Shown here: one piece after another, positions 40,754 to 52,286 of the stretch
Numbering within the stretch: the first letter of the stretch is position 1
How the letters are laid out: each line of letters begins with the position of its first letter
Source: Cercospora beticola
Taxonomy: Eukaryota; Ascomycota; Dothideomycetes; Mycosphaerellales; Mycosphaerellaceae
Direction: 5' to 3'
Length of the DNA stretch: 64,000 bases
NCBI RefSeq assembly: GCF_033473495.1
Contig: NC_088942.1
Location: forward strand, 2,170,001-2,234,000
Position numbers and translations under genes: made by a program
The notes under the pieces: generated by a model
Databases searched by the model: none
What the model was told of the DNA's origin: nothing
Seen by the model: the letters and a program-made list of their open reading frames with translations, nothing else

Positions 40754-41325
40754 TTTGAAGAAGTTGTGAGACGAGCAAGTAAATCTGAAGCTGCAGGGTT
40801 GCAGATAGGCATTGTTGCATTAGTATACTCTTGCATGGTCCTGTATGTTGGATTACCGCATCTGCTGAAGGCGTCATCTGTAAGCTGTGAAGCAACATGG
40901 AATTTGTGTCGGCATTTACTGGATGTAGCAATGGAAGTGGGGTTGCTGTGTGGTGCTATAAGGATTGAGTTCGACGCTTGAGCTCGTTGCCAGATGGCGC
41001 GATGTCAGTTGCGACAACGAAGCTGCAAAGAGCGACATGCCCATGCTACTCGATGAGCTGCAGGCTCGAAAAAGGTAGAAGCTTTGCTGCGTGCGTTGGA
41101 TTCGCATACCGCAAAATAACCTTGACGATTCCTTGACCTTTGTTGTGAGAAGGTACCTTACATGCAATGTCTGTGTAAGTGCATGGGCCCGTTGCAGTTG
41201 CTTGCATTCTGCTGTGAGATTAGTAAAAGACCTTTGACAACTGCAGCTGCAATCAATGCCAAGCACAATTGCAACTCCCAATCGTGCTGGAGGACTTTGC
41301 CTTACTTCTGAGCGCATCACCGTGC
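40754..41325. other. Intergenic, GST promoter
   Basis: No gene seen. It separates the GST start from the 3' end of the aquaglyceroporin gene. Confidence 0.4.
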
Positions 41326-42594
41326 TCAAGCCATCTTCTCGCCAACCGCATCAACCAACATCTTATCATGATGAGCACTGATCCCAGTCTTGGTCAAATG
41401 CAAAGCCAATCCTTCCTCCCCATTCTCATGGAACGCAGCACCTTTTCCGATCTTTTGCAGACTGTCTCTGAAGAATACTTCATAGAAGCTGACAGCAAAG
41501 ATTGTGGCAGGGATATTGACCAGAATCGGGATCCAGGAATAATGGTAATATGTGAAGGCTTCCTTGCCATAGAAGATTGCCGCAACGATTCGAGGTCCGA
41601 GATCTCTTGCGGTATTAAGACCAACAGTAATACCACCGAAGCCCCAGACTATGGTCGCATAGCCGAGACCAATCATGAAAGGTGCAGCGGATGGTGAGAC
41701 GAAAGGGTTTGCGGGATCGAGCACGGCCCAGATGATGATGCCCTTTCGCATGTTAGCTTCGTTGCCAGCTATCGTGGCAGACGACTTACGACGTAGGCGC
41801 TCGTGAAGAATTCAATGAAGAACAAGTAACCCAAATTCGTCTGGGCCAGACCAGGAAAGGAGCAAAGCACACTAGCTGGACCTCCCTCGAAGACCATGGA
41901 TGACGCTCCAGCTGTCCTCAATGTGTGTTCATAGTCGCCGAGCTGTACATGATACATGCCCATCAAGAACAGAGCAGCAAGGAAACCACCGAAGAGCTGG
42001 CTGAGAATGTAGTGCGGTACCTTCTTTAGTGGGAAGCCTTGGAAGATGGCGAAGCAGATGGTTATGCAAGGGTTGAAGTGACCTCCAGAAACAGGTGCAC
42101 AGATGGTGATGGCAAAGGCGATGCCCATAGCGAATGCCAGACCTAGATCAATGGTTCGTGAGCTGTTCGTGTCATTACTCCGCCGGGGAGTTCTGTCCTG
42201 TCTTACCTATAGCGAATATGCTTCCATACCCAGCGTTCGCTTTGCTGACAGTGAAAGCCGCGATCGCCGCAATGCCGGGCAGGACGTAGAAGAACACTCC
42301 AGTAGCCTCAGCAACACATCTGAGATTGCTTAGTTTGAACACTACGCAAACCGAGATTCGATGCAACGCACTCTCTAAGCCATCTCGGTCTTGCGTGCTC
42401 GAAGTCGAGTTTCCGCTGCGATACTGGACGTGCTGCAACAACGTGTCGTGCAAAATGCTGCTTGAGGACTTCTGTGGCACCAAGTTCGAGGTCATGAGTA
42501 TGGAGCTATTTGATTGGACATTCTGTCAGCTCTACTTGATTTTTGAAAGAGCGAGATCATGTACCCTCTCGATTCGGGAGGCGTCATCTGCCAT
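41326..42594 (-). CDS. Divergent aquaglyceroporin (MIP family)
   Basis: Five exons reconstructed: 42594-42565, 42505-42372, 42319-42207, 42142-41790 and 41742-41326; introns of 47-64 bp, phases consistent, 348 residues. The join RPRWLRECVAEATGVFFYVLPG gives a standard MIP first helix. Six helices are visible. The first pore motif is NPC (116-118, in SGGHFNPCIT) and the second is NTARD (253-257), replacing NPA and NPARD. The Asp after Arg is the glycerol-facilitator signature, so a glyceroporin-like pore is likely. A long N-terminal cytosolic tail (~55 residues) is typical of fungal aquaglyceroporins. Substrate uncertain. Confidence 0.85.
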
Positions 42595-43390
42595 TCTTGG
42601 GGATGACTTCGTAGACTCGTGAGCTCCGTAGGAACAAGCGTGTGCGAGACAAGGTGAAGGGAAAGGTCCCAGAGTCACAGCCGAGGACCAGCTGCTTCAA
42701 GCTCACCGCGGCACGAGCGCGCAGCACTTCGTCTTATAGATCATGATCGATCTCAAAAGCGCGTGCTTCCCGCGTGCACTTCAGCCGGCTCTTTGCGGGG
42801 AATGCCATCTTCTGTGCATAACGCCGTGCTCCATGATCATGGAAAGACAGCCTATGCGACTATCGACAAGCACTTTTCTCGATTGGTGATGCTGTACCGG
42901 CCGGATATCCAAATAGTGGAACAAGATACCGCCAGCTCCACTGTGATGGGGGTCAGCGCGGATCGACAGTGGTGCGGTTCGACCGGCACTTGAGTTGAAG
43001 CGTGGCCGAGACTCGCGTCCAGAAGGTGCGAATACGCGTGTTCTGGCGGCTGACATGCTGGAGCGGGACCTTGCGCGATCCGGCAGATGTGTTACTCTAC
43101 TGCATGGCTCATTGATCTTTGTAGTGATGCAAGTAGAGTGCTTCCAGTAGATCGAGTATGGAGGAAGCGGACTGTCTTATATGTTAAAAAAGATGATTAG
43201 TTATCGTGAGCGGTGGTGAGCATTGTGGGTTTTGAATTAGTTCGCAACGCTGTCGAACTTCCCCGTGGGCAACTCCAGACCTGAGTGGAGTCGACAAGCT
43301 TGACAAGGATGTTGAGTGAGCCGGGAAGTCGGCATTGGAGTTGACGGGGATAATTCGAATTTCCGAGGCAAAATGCATAATTCAAGCATC
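42595..43390. other. Intergenic
   Basis: Aquaglyceroporin promoter side and HST2 3' flank. I see nothing else. Confidence 0.4.
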
Positions 43391-44599
43391 TCACAGCTTC
43401 GAGCCATCGCCACTGGTGTCCTTCTCACTGCTGTTCTGCCCAACTGATCCGGAGCCATCCACTTTGGGAGCTGTTGCCGTCTGCGTTGAGTCCGCTGCAC
43501 TTCCCACGAACACGTGGCCAAGACCACTAGCAGATGCTTCGTATTTCTTGTCTGACTTGGACCTTTCGCCTGGTAGTTTCTCACTCTTCACCTTGTCTGT
43601 GTGCCATCGAGACAAATTGAGCGTCTCGTCCACATCTTTTGTCAGCTTGGCAATCTCGTCTTCGAGTTGCTCATCCTTGGTCTTCTCTGATCCTGGCTGC
43701 TCACCCGCGGTCTTGCCAATTTCTGTTCCTGCCTTTGATGATGTCTCTGCCCACAAGGCTTCAAGTTCTTCGAGCCAGCCACATGCTTCCGCAAGTCTTT
43801 TCACGCCTCCGTCGCAGTCCTCCAATAGTAAGACGTCATCCGCCCGAGTGCCGAGATTGCCCACACGCTCCTTGTTGATCAAGAGTCGTGGCGTCTCTTC
43901 TCGAGCGAAGCCTGGAAGGCTTGCAAACGGTTGCACTGTCAAGCTTGTGCCCATGACTATAGCAAGATCTGCCTCACGTGGAAGATCGCGATTGTCAAAG
44001 AATGCCGATGGAAGTGCCTCACCAAAGAAAACAATCTCAGGCTTTACCAGACCCTTGCAGAAGTGGCAACGCGGGATGGTCTTGTTCTCGACGTGTACTT
44101 GAATCTCATCCCTCGGGTATGGTTCTTTGCACTCGATGCAACTCTGTTTCGCAAAAGAGCCATGCGCTGCTATCATCTTCTCCTCTGGGACGCCAGCTTC
44201 TTGCTCCAAGCAGTCTATGTTCTGCGTGAAGCACTTCAGCAGCAGACCCCTTTTGTGCAGCAGACTTATGAATGAATGTGTGATAGTCGGACGGTACTTG
44301 CCAGGGTAAAGCTCGTGGGCCAGCGCATAGAAAGGTTCTGGATTCTCTCTGAAATAGCTGATGTCGAAGACAGCCTCTGCGTAGGGTAAGTTCAACCTTG
44401 CCAGATTTGCATACAATCCTGTCTCTGGACTTCGGAAATCCGGGATACCAGCACTCGTGCTGATACCTGCTCCTGTCATAACCACGACTTTCTTGACTTT
44501 GCCACTTTTGATATACTCTGCCAACGCCTCGAGCGTTCTACCCGACAGGGTGTTCGGCGGTGTCGACTCATCAATCGGCGTGCTTTCTTCGTTCCCCAT
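43391..44599 (-). CDS. HST2: NAD-dependent deacetylase, Hst2/SIRT2 type
   Basis: Chosen start is the ATG at 44599, giving 402 residues beginning MGNEESTPID; the same frame is open a further 181 codons upstream to 45142. The sirtuin core is complete: MTGAGISTSAGIPDFRS (41-57), FTQNIDCLE (124-132), catalytic His146 in AAHGSF, zinc cysteines 154, 157, 178 and 181, and VMGTSLTVQPFASLP. A lysine/serine-rich C-terminal tail (~110 residues) follows. The family removes acetyl groups from histone H4 K16 and other proteins. Gly2 and Ser6 fit an N-myristoylation site, which would place part of the enzyme on membranes; this is inferred. Confidence 0.9.
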   Translation of the reverse strand: MGNEESTPIDESTPPNTLSGRTLEALAEYIKSGKVKKVVVMTGAGISTSAGIPDFRSPETGLYANLARLNLPYAEAVFDISYFRENPEPFYALAHELYPGKYRPTITHSFISLLHKRGLLLKCFTQNIDCLEQEAGVPEEKMIAAHGSFAKQSCIECKEPYPRDEIQVHVENKTIPRCHFCKGLVKPEIVFFGEALPSAFFDNRDLPREADLAIVMGTSLTVQPFASLPGFAREETPRLLINKERVGNLGTRADDVLLLEDCDGGVKRLAEACGWLEELEALWAETSSKAGTEIGKTAGEQPGSEKTKDEQLEDEIAKLTKDVDETLNLSRWHTDKVKSEKLPGERSKSDKKYEASASGLGHVFVGSAADSTQTATAPKVDGSGSVGQNSSEKDTSGDGSKL

Positions 44600-45227
44600 G
44601 GCGCCGAGGAAGAAATCGGAATTCGCTTGTGCAAATCTTCTCGCTAAGCTGTTCCTCCAGCCGCCTCTCTTGCCTTTGCCTTTGGAACTGCCTTCTGGCA
44701 CCTGGCCACGCTTGGGCTTGTGCTTGCGACCTATGGTGACGAATAACGATCTTACAAAGTTCACTTTGGTAGTTGCGACCAAGTGTGTGGCCGGATACAC
44801 TGCAGAAGATTGTCGGGAAGAGCTCAGAAAAATGGGTGTCGCGAAGCTGATTTGCCACAGAGAGGGCTTCTGCTGTACCGAGATGGGCGCGAAGATATGG
44901 ACTGGAAGCACAGCCAGCTCGGTCAAACCTAGGTGGAGCACTTTAAGGTTCTCGAAGCTGCTCTCGTGAACCTGTCTTGGGGAAGTGAATGCTAGGAAGT
45001 GTGTCTCAGGCGCAGTATCGAATCTGTCAGACTGCTGGTGATCGAAAAAGGGAATTGCGCGGGATGACGTAATGCTTCCGTTGCATCTTTTGGGCAGGAT
45101 CGACCAACATTCACTCACGCCAACCAAGCTTCCGCGAATCACAAACTACCAGCTTTCACAGACTACGAGCTTGCCAGACGTAAGACCTCAGCATTTGTTT
45201 CTGACGCATCAAGAGACATCGTAGAAA
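44600..45227. promoter_or_regulatory. Divergent region HST2 / DLH-like gene
   Basis: 628 bp between the 44599 start and the 45228 start. On the minus strand it is an open frame continuous with HST2, so it could be leader or an N-terminal extension (see findings). Confidence 0.4.
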
Positions 45228-46631
45228 ATGAGCAGCTTCCTCTCCTTTGACAAGTGAGCAATTTCCCTGTCACCTTGCATAGAAGCAAAGTCCATATGAA
45301 TAAATCCGTTACCAAATAGTTTCAAGAAAAGACTTCCCGTGACCGTAACAGCCGACGACGATGAATTCGACGAAGATATCTTGAACCACCTTCGTGAAGA
45401 GGGCTTCGATGTGGTACGTCAGACATCAATGTGCAACAAGAACAAAATCAATAATCACCAACCACAAACAAACCACGACAAGAAATGATCTCAAGACCCC
45501 AATACTCACACCGCCACCACAGACCTATTTACCATTCGACCCCTCCAACCCAAAACCCTACCTCAACCAACTCAAACACCTCGCCGACGACCTCGAACTA
45601 GGTGAAACCTACTCCATGATAGCCTTCAACCAAGCCGCCGCAGTCTGCTTAGACTTCCACCTCAAACCCCAACCCAAACTCAATTCCCTAATTTGCTACT
45701 ACCCAAACCATCTCCCTTCTCCAAAAGCAACCTATCCAACTCAACTCCAAGTTCTGGTTCATCTTGCTGGGAACCAACCTTTCGCTCCCGCAGGCGTGAA
45801 ATCTTATCATTATAAGAATGCGCTTGTGGGGTTTGCGGAGAGGGATTTGGACACGTGGGACGGAGTTGCGGGCGGGTTGAGCTGGACGAGGACGATTGGG
45901 TGTTTGAGGAGGGGGTTTAAGAAGGAGGTGGATTTGGAGCCGATGAAGGAGAGTTATTCGGATCAGGTGTTTGGGAAGAAGAGTGCTGAGGGAGTGGCGG
46001 GGATGATGGTCCCGGTGAGTAGATTGAAACTCATTCATAAGTGTTACCGGTTCATGCGTGCTGATAGAGTTGACTGCAGGATTCGTATATGAATTGCGTT
46101 CCGACAATGACGGGCGGCATCGGCCAGCAGGATCTATTCATATTCTATCGAGACTACTTCATTCCGAAGAATCCACCTTCGCTGAGCATCAGATTGGTCA
46201 GTCGCACGATTGGAACTGATCAAGTGGTGGATGAAATGGTTCTCTCTTTCAAGCACACGCAAGAAGTGCCTTGGCTTTTGCCTGGCGTAAAGGCAACGAA
46301 TAAGGTCGTACACATTGCGGTCGTTTCAATCGTGGCGTTGCGCGGGGGACGTTTGGTGCACGAGCATTTGTATTGGGATCAAGCGTCGGTGCTCGTGCAG
46401 GTTGGATTGTTGGATCCGAAGCTTGTGCCGAAACCGTTTCAAAGTCAAGGTTTGAAGCGATTGCCTGTATCGGGGAGCGAGGCGGCTGCGAAGGTGCTGA
46501 ATGAGGAGAGTCGGCCCAGCAATGAGCTGATCCCTGACTGGAAGCAGTCGATGAGCAAGCAAGGCAGTCAAGCTCTGCCGCAGAGGCCGAAGCAGGCTGC
46601 GAACGGTGGCAAGGGTGCGCCATCATCATAA
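45228..46631 (+). CDS. Dienelactone-hydrolase/SnoaL-like two-domain protein
   Basis: Four exons: 45228-45253, 45320-45413, 45523-46014 and 46080-46631; donors GTGAGC, GTACGT and GTGAGT, all in phase, 387 residues. The first ~210 residues align in layout with dienelactone hydrolases (FDNFKKRLPVTVTADDDEFDED, EEGFDVTYLPFDP), but the expected G-x-C-x-G-G nucleophile site reads AFNQAAAVCLDF, so catalysis is doubtful. The second part (FIFYRDYFIPKNPPS, VVDEMVLSFKHTQEVPWLLPG, VALRGGRLVHEHLYWDQASVLVQVG) is a SnoaL/NTF2-like domain. Substrate unknown. A strong C-to-G composition flip lies inside exon 3. Confidence 0.8.
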
Positions 46632-46639
46632 TCACACAC

Positions 46640-48045
46640 TCAGGGAGCTCCGGCTGTTTGACCGATAAACTTGCATGTCGGCAAGCGATATTCGGGCACG
46701 GTCCAGTAAGGGCGACGGATGCCGTCCCACGCGCCAACCAGTGAAGGGACCTGAAGTGTGGTCCATTCGACATCCAGACCAGCATCGAACAACTCGATCT
46801 CAACCACCTTGGTGTACACATCGTAGCAGATCTGGCGATCCGCTCCCAGGCCGTTGTAGAAACCGAACTTGCCATTGCTGTCCAGCAGCTGGATCACGTA
46901 TTCCGAGAAGAGCTCTTTCAGGTCCTTGTAATCCTCAGCATAGGTGTCGTAGTACATGCCATCAAGCACAACTCCCTCTGCGACGAGCTTGGGTAGCACA
47001 TCCTGCCACCTTCCCTCACAGACTCTTACGTTCTTCTTCTCATACCAGCCTGTGTTGCGAATGTGCTGCAAGACCTCGGGGTGTGCCTCGACAATGTAGT
47101 GCATCTCCGGTTCGTTTTCCATGAACATGCGATCGACGATGCCCATGCCGTGACCAATGTTCATCGTGCGCAGACCCTTCTTCGGGCACAGTTGGTCGGC
47201 AGAGCATTTCATGATCTCAGTCTCCCAGTCTGTGAATTATTAGTATCGATCATATGTCTAGTATGTCATTCTCTTTACGTACCCATCATCACTGCATTCT
47301 TGTCCGAGTCAAGGAGACGGCCTTCGGAGTAGGTGAGTTTCGATGCGAGGTAGGCTGGGTTATCGACGTTGGGGTTCAAGAGCTCGCCATCCTCGTTGGT
47401 CTGTGTGATTTCTGGCGCGGCGCCCGCAGCAGCTTGGTCGGCGATCTTCGTCGAAGGATTTGGTGCAGGCTCGAATCCAGAAACACCGACAGCGCCATCA
47501 CCATTTGCGTTTCCGTTCGCTTCGGGAACGTCTGCGGGGCTGGGTTCGAAACCGGTGATTTCCTCATCTTCCATCTCTTCGTCTTCCCCTCCATCTGGAA
47601 GCGGGGCATATTCATCCAGCCTGTTGAAGAGAAGTTCGGCGCGCACACCAGCAGCCACGACAGCTTCGTAGACGTTCTTCAGGCCGAGTCTCAGTGCCAA
47701 GCAGCCGGGAGTCTCGTCGTTGTTGTCCAGCTCGTTCCAAATGGCACCGTTCTCAAACAGAAGTTGGACGGTAGCCAAGGCGGACTCTTCGGTCAGAGCA
47801 TTGCCGTGGACAGCATCGCCCGCGGGCACCGACTCCTCTTTAGACTCCTCATCTGGCTCACATGCTGCAATGGCCGCGTGCAGGGGAGAAAACCCGGTCT
47901 CTGAATCCTGAATGCGTGCAGAACCCGTCCGCAACAACTTTTTCAAAGCCTCGAGGTCGTGGTTGGTAGCAGCGAGCAGGATCTCGTCGTTGGTGGTGTC
48001 GGTGTCGACCTGCATGTTGACATCGTCCTGAGCGGTGGCAGCCAT
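46640..48045 (-). CDS. RMT2: Protein arginine N5(delta)-methyltransferase 2
   Basis: Exons 48045-47283 and 47229-46640, intron 53 bp (donor GTACGT, acceptor CACAG), the split codon giving NAVMMDWETEIM; 450 residues. The N-terminus has ankyrin-like repeats (NHDLEALKKLLRTGSARIQD, GFSPLHAAIAA), a short acidic spacer, then the methyltransferase domain with the SAM-binding loop NIGHGMGIVD, EAHPEVLQ and YDTYAEDYKDLKEL. Yeast Rmt2 methylates the delta nitrogen of an arginine in ribosomal protein Rpl12. The stop is only 8 bp from that of the convergent upstream gene at 46631. Confidence 0.92.
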
Positions 48046-48672
48046 GTTGTGCAGAGCGGCAGGGAGGAGCAGCGGGGTGCAGGCCGGACGTGCAGAGGGA
48101 GGAAGCAGCAGCAGCAATATTTCTCTGCAGAATGACTTTCCGCTGTTTTCTCGGCTCCGCAATTCCTGGCGCGCTTTTGAGCAGGACCCTGGCGTTTCAC
48201 ATTCAGGCTCAATGTCACCACCGACACCTCCACCAACACACCAGCAACGGCCGGCGACCAGCTTGCGTGGTGCTGCTGGCGGTGCAGTCAGCAGCCATGG
48301 CTGTGGGCGATGACGAGGAAGCCTACGACGACGATATCGCGGCCATGAGCTTCTTTTGCTGCCGTACCCTGGAATCACGTCGGCGGGACAGCACCACGGA
48401 CGCGCTCCGGCGTGCGGCGACGTCATCCGCTGATGTGCTGCTCCTCCGATGATGGCAGTCCGAAAAGCATGGCGCGGCGGCGGCGGCGGTGTGTTGGCCG
48501 TCACGCGCGGGAATCAGTCTTCACCACTGCGACAGCAGCCTGCATCATCGCCGCCGCATCTGGGTCGCCCCGAGTTTCAGACATCGGCTGGGTCGGGCGT
48601 GCTGCAGGTACAGTACGAGCAACCAGAAAAGCCATCCTGGTCTGAGCGGCCCCGTGCTACTGCGAGCTCGAC
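48046..48672. promoter_or_regulatory. Bidirectional promoter RMT2 / sterol acyltransferase
   Basis: 627 bp between divergent starts. GC-rich with CAGCAG and CGGCGG runs; no gene supported. Confidence 0.45.
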
Positions 48673-50736
48673 ATGTCCAAATCAGCCGATGGTGGTACAC
48701 AAATGCCTTTTCACTCCACCAATGGCATCGATGCCGCGCAGATAACAGGCACGGTGGGCGGCGATGGGGTCGTCGAGCTGGAGCAGCGGCCCTCGTCGAA
48801 TGCCAGTCGGAAACCCAAGGAAGAGAGCAAGGATGGAGGACCCGGGAGCTCCACTTCGACCTCGAGTTCCAACTCGGACGACGAGCTTATGGACAACTAT
48901 GATGAACTGGAGGTAGATCCAGACACGCTCATCGTGAACAGCAGGAGAAGCCTCGACGTCGGTTTGCGACCTTCGAATGTCACCATGGGCGACGTCGGTC
49001 CATCGGACGACGACCTGCCTCCCGCGAACCATGGCAAACGGAACAGCATACAGATCAACCTGAAGAAGACGGACCGGAAAGGAAGATACATTCTTACCGC
49101 CGATGATCCCGCGATTCGCGAAGTCTTGCGTAGAGGTATTGAGCGCGAGGAAGAAGAGAAGGGGAACAAGAAGCGCATGCGCTTTCGAGATCTAGTTTTC
49201 ACACGTCGCTTCACGAGATTCGATCGCCAGAATCCATCGAGTTCCGATAGCCCTTTCTTCGGCTTCTTCACTCTGTTCTGGATCTGCATGTTCTTGATCT
49301 TTGTTCAAGTGGCACTGCGGAACTGGCGAGAATATGGCAGCGTCCTGGGCGGCAACCAAGTCTTCAAGCTGATGATGAGCCGCGACGTTGTGCTGCTGGG
49401 AGTGACAGACCTAGCCATGTGTCTGCTCACCTTGGAGGGACTATTCCTTCAGAAACTGGTACTGCGCGGCTGGATCAAATGGTCACGTACCGGGTGGATC
49501 ATACAGAACATATGGCAGGCAGCATATCTCGGAGCTGTCATAGCCTTTGCGTATTACCGCGAGTGGCCCTGGACACACACCATCTTCGTAGTACTCCATG
49601 GTCTGGTGTTTCTGATGAAGCAGCACTCGTTCGCATTCTACAACGGCTACCTTTCTGGCGTGTACAAGCGGAAACAACTCCTTCGAGAAAAACTGAAGGA
49701 GTTGGAAAGACTGGAACCAATACACTCTCCACCTACAAGTCCAGTGTCGGAGGACAAGGAATTCCTCACCTCTGCCGTCGACGTCGCTCAGATGTCGTCT
49801 AATATGCGGCGCCGTACTTCATTCGGTCCCAAGACATCCGTTAATCTGAAGAGTGAGCAATCCGACGTGGCAACTGTCGCAAAGGCTATTGAATCTGGTC
49901 AGCGACTCAGTGCAGATCAAATGCAAGTGATGGTCGCCGTCATCAACCGCGAGATTCTAGAGCTCAACAAAGAGTTGCGTGGTAAAGCTGACAGCGATAG
50001 CCTCGCCTATCCGAACAACTTGACCTTGTACAACTCAGTAGAGTGGATATGCCTGCCGACTTTGGTCTACGAGCTCGCCTACCCTCGTCAGGACAAGATC
50101 AATTGGTGGTATGTGCTGGAAAAGACGACGGCAACCTTCGGCGTCCTCTGCGTGATGCAGGTCATCTCTCAAGGCTTCATATATCCCTTGGTCCGTAAGA
50201 CGGTCGATATGAAAGAAGCCGGGATGACTTTGGACCAGCGCTGGCAAGAGTTCCCATTCATCGTCTCGGACATGCTCTTCCCGATGCTCATAGAGCAGTT
50301 GCTCACCTGGTACCTCATCTGGGAATGCATTCTCAACGTCCTCGCCGAGCTCACTTACTTCGCGGACAGAGGCTTCTATGGCGACTGGTGGAACAGCGTC
50401 ACCTGGGATCAATATGCGCGAGACTGGAATCGACCTGTCCACAATTTCCTCTTGCGACACGTCTACCAAAGCAGCATCAGCGCGTTCAAGCTGTCGAAGA
50501 CTGCAGCGACGTTTGTGACCTTCTTACTCAGTGCGTTGGTGCACGAGCTGTGCATGGCTGTATTGTTCAGAAAGGTCAGGGGGTACCTTTTCACGATGCA
50601 GTTGATGCAGATGCCGCTCGTTATGTTGAGCAAGACGAAATTTTTGAGAGACAAGGTCGTGCTCGGCAACGCGATCTTCTGGTTTGGTTTGTTTATCGGG
50701 CCTAGCTTGCTGACGAGTTTGTATTTGGTGGTGTAG
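48673..50736 (+). CDS. ARE2: Sterol O-acyltransferase (Are1/Are2 type, MBOAT)
   Basis: A single-exon gene of 687 residues, ATG at 48673. The first ~190 residues are disordered and acidic, as in fungal Are proteins. About eight to nine membrane helices follow from FFGFFTLFWICMFLIFVQVAL. Family motifs: FLMKQHSFAFYNGY, the fatty acyl-CoA-binding motif FYGDWWN, YARDWNRPVHNFLLRHVY, and the active-site histidine in SALVHELCMAV. The enzyme esterifies ergosterol with fatty acids in the ER for storage in lipid droplets. A diacylglycerol acyltransferase relative is less likely because the Are-type long N-terminus and motif spacing are present. Confidence 0.9.
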   Translation: MSKSADGGTQMPFHSTNGIDAAQITGTVGGDGVVELEQRPSSNASRKPKEESKDGGPGSSTSTSSSNSDDELMDNYDELEVDPDTLIVNSRRSLDVGLRPSNVTMGDVGPSDDDLPPANHGKRNSIQINLKKTDRKGRYILTADDPAIREVLRRGIEREEEEKGNKKRMRFRDLVFTRRFTRFDRQNPSSSDSPFFGFFTLFWICMFLIFVQVALRNWREYGSVLGGNQVFKLMMSRDVVLLGVTDLAMCLLTLEGLFLQKLVLRGWIKWSRTGWIIQNIWQAAYLGAVIAFAYYREWPWTHTIFVVLHGLVFLMKQHSFAFYNGYLSGVYKRKQLLREKLKELERLEPIHSPPTSPVSEDKEFLTSAVDVAQMSSNMRRRTSFGPKTSVNLKSEQSDVATVAKAIESGQRLSADQMQVMVAVINREILELNKELRGKADSDSLAYPNNLTLYNSVEWICLPTLVYELAYPRQDKINWWYVLEKTTATFGVLCVMQVISQGFIYPLVRKTVDMKEAGMTLDQRWQEFPFIVSDMLFPMLIEQLLTWYLIWECILNVLAELTYFADRGFYGDWWNSVTWDQYARDWNRPVHNFLLRHVYQSSISAFKLSKTAATFVTFLLSALVHELCMAVLFRKVRGYLFTMQLMQMPLVMLSKTKFLRDKVVLGNAIFWFGLFIGPSLLTSLYLVV

Positions 50737-52286
50737 CAGGACATGGAGATTGGATGCTGATCAAAAGTATGATTGTGTACAGTAGTTGGGCATGTCTGTA
50801 TGACTGTATGAGGAAGCGTTCAGTATCAGCCCCGGTGGCATCGACGAGCGACTGTGGAACGGCCACACTGGGGCTCTCCAAAGCTGGGGGCTTTCGTCAA
50901 GCACGCCACTCACACATACCGCGACATAATTCACGCCACCCTTGCCAACACAGACGGCGACCTCAACGTCCGTTCTTCCAGTGCGAGCGCGCAGGTTACG
51001 CAGAACAGGCAAGATGTACCACGCATATTCACCGGACCATCGCAAACATCGGACTGTCGCAGAACAGAGGCAATCAACGCAGCATACCCTCCTCGCCATC
51101 AGGCAAGGATATGGCGTGCCTGGGGATCTACCGAAACTGCCGAATAGATCGACAGCCTGTCAAAGCATCGCAAATATCAGCTTCCTCGTTACTGGTCTGT
51201 AGTGCTGCAGTAGAGGTGACTGTGTGCTTCCTGAGCGCATTTCACCTATGGCGCAAGAATTAAGGTTTCGTTGTGCTTGGCACTATCGAGTACATGCGGA
51301 CATCACCTCATGTAGAGCTACGCCCATGCAGTCATCAGCTCAAGCGTCATTGGATGGCGCTCTCAGCAAAACAACTTCCCCATTGACGCTGTTGTCGGTG
51401 GCGTACGGTGGAGTTTACGCCGAAGTAGTTCGGGCAGTTCATGCACTACTGCGCTCCTTGCCCTACCAGTTGGCCCCACGCATTAAGCTTGTGCACAAGC
51501 TTGTGTCCAAAGGCTGTGCGATCGACTACTTGGGGGCCCCTAGAGAATCTGGAGATGGTCAGCTTTGCTGTGGCGGCCGGTGACCGTTGAGTCGGGCCTC
51601 TCTTTGTGATGGCGAGGCGCTGGGTGCCACAGTCAAGACTCAGCGCCTGACTCCGCAGAGATGTCCTCGACGACGGCACCGATCCGAGTGATATCACATC
51701 GTCGGAGTCGTCAAGATCGAAGGAAGCATTGTGCTCGCTGAGCACCACCTACGTCTGCTACAGTATGTCGTGATCAATCAAGCAGCGGCAAAGGCGGCGA
51801 CTCATCCTCAACACGTTGCATCGAAGGGCTACAACAACACCTAACGGCGACCAATGGACCGAACGGTGCATAGTCCACCTGACGACCGTGTGCAGAACCC
51901 ACGAACTTACTGCAACAACTCTTCCTGACCTAGACGCCCATCGACACATCTTTGCTACATGGGGTAAGGTCGTATCCGCTTTCGCAGATTTTTGGGATGT
52001 TGGTTTCTTCCGCTGTGGCGTTGCTGCTAGACTTCAGAGGAAGTGATCGACCTTTCGACGAAGTCGGCCTGCTCGTGCTAAGCGATTTTGCATGTACCAC
52101 GAGCAGTGGCGACGAGATTTCGAGGGACGATCATATCCCACCGCAATGGTAGACACAAATTGCGCGAGCACGACTCCACGGGGGATTGATGGAACGGTGC
52201 ATATAAAAGAGCTGTAGGAACTTCCTTCAAGGCTCCCTATCCTTCCATCACTTCCTCAAGCCATCAACAATCTGCTCTCATCCAGT
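50737..52286. other. Long intergenic stretch
   Basis: Overlapping short frames without families. The segment 52200-52286 is a typical promoter end: TATAAAAG at about 52202-52209 and a CT-rich leader ending in CCAGT-ATG before the haloperoxidase start. Confidence 0.45.
52201..52209 (+). promoter_or_regulatory. TATA box of the haloperoxidase gene
   Basis: ATATAAAAG about 80 bp before the ATG at 52287, followed by a pyrimidine-rich leader; a regulated, inducible promoter is likely. Confidence 0.6.
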
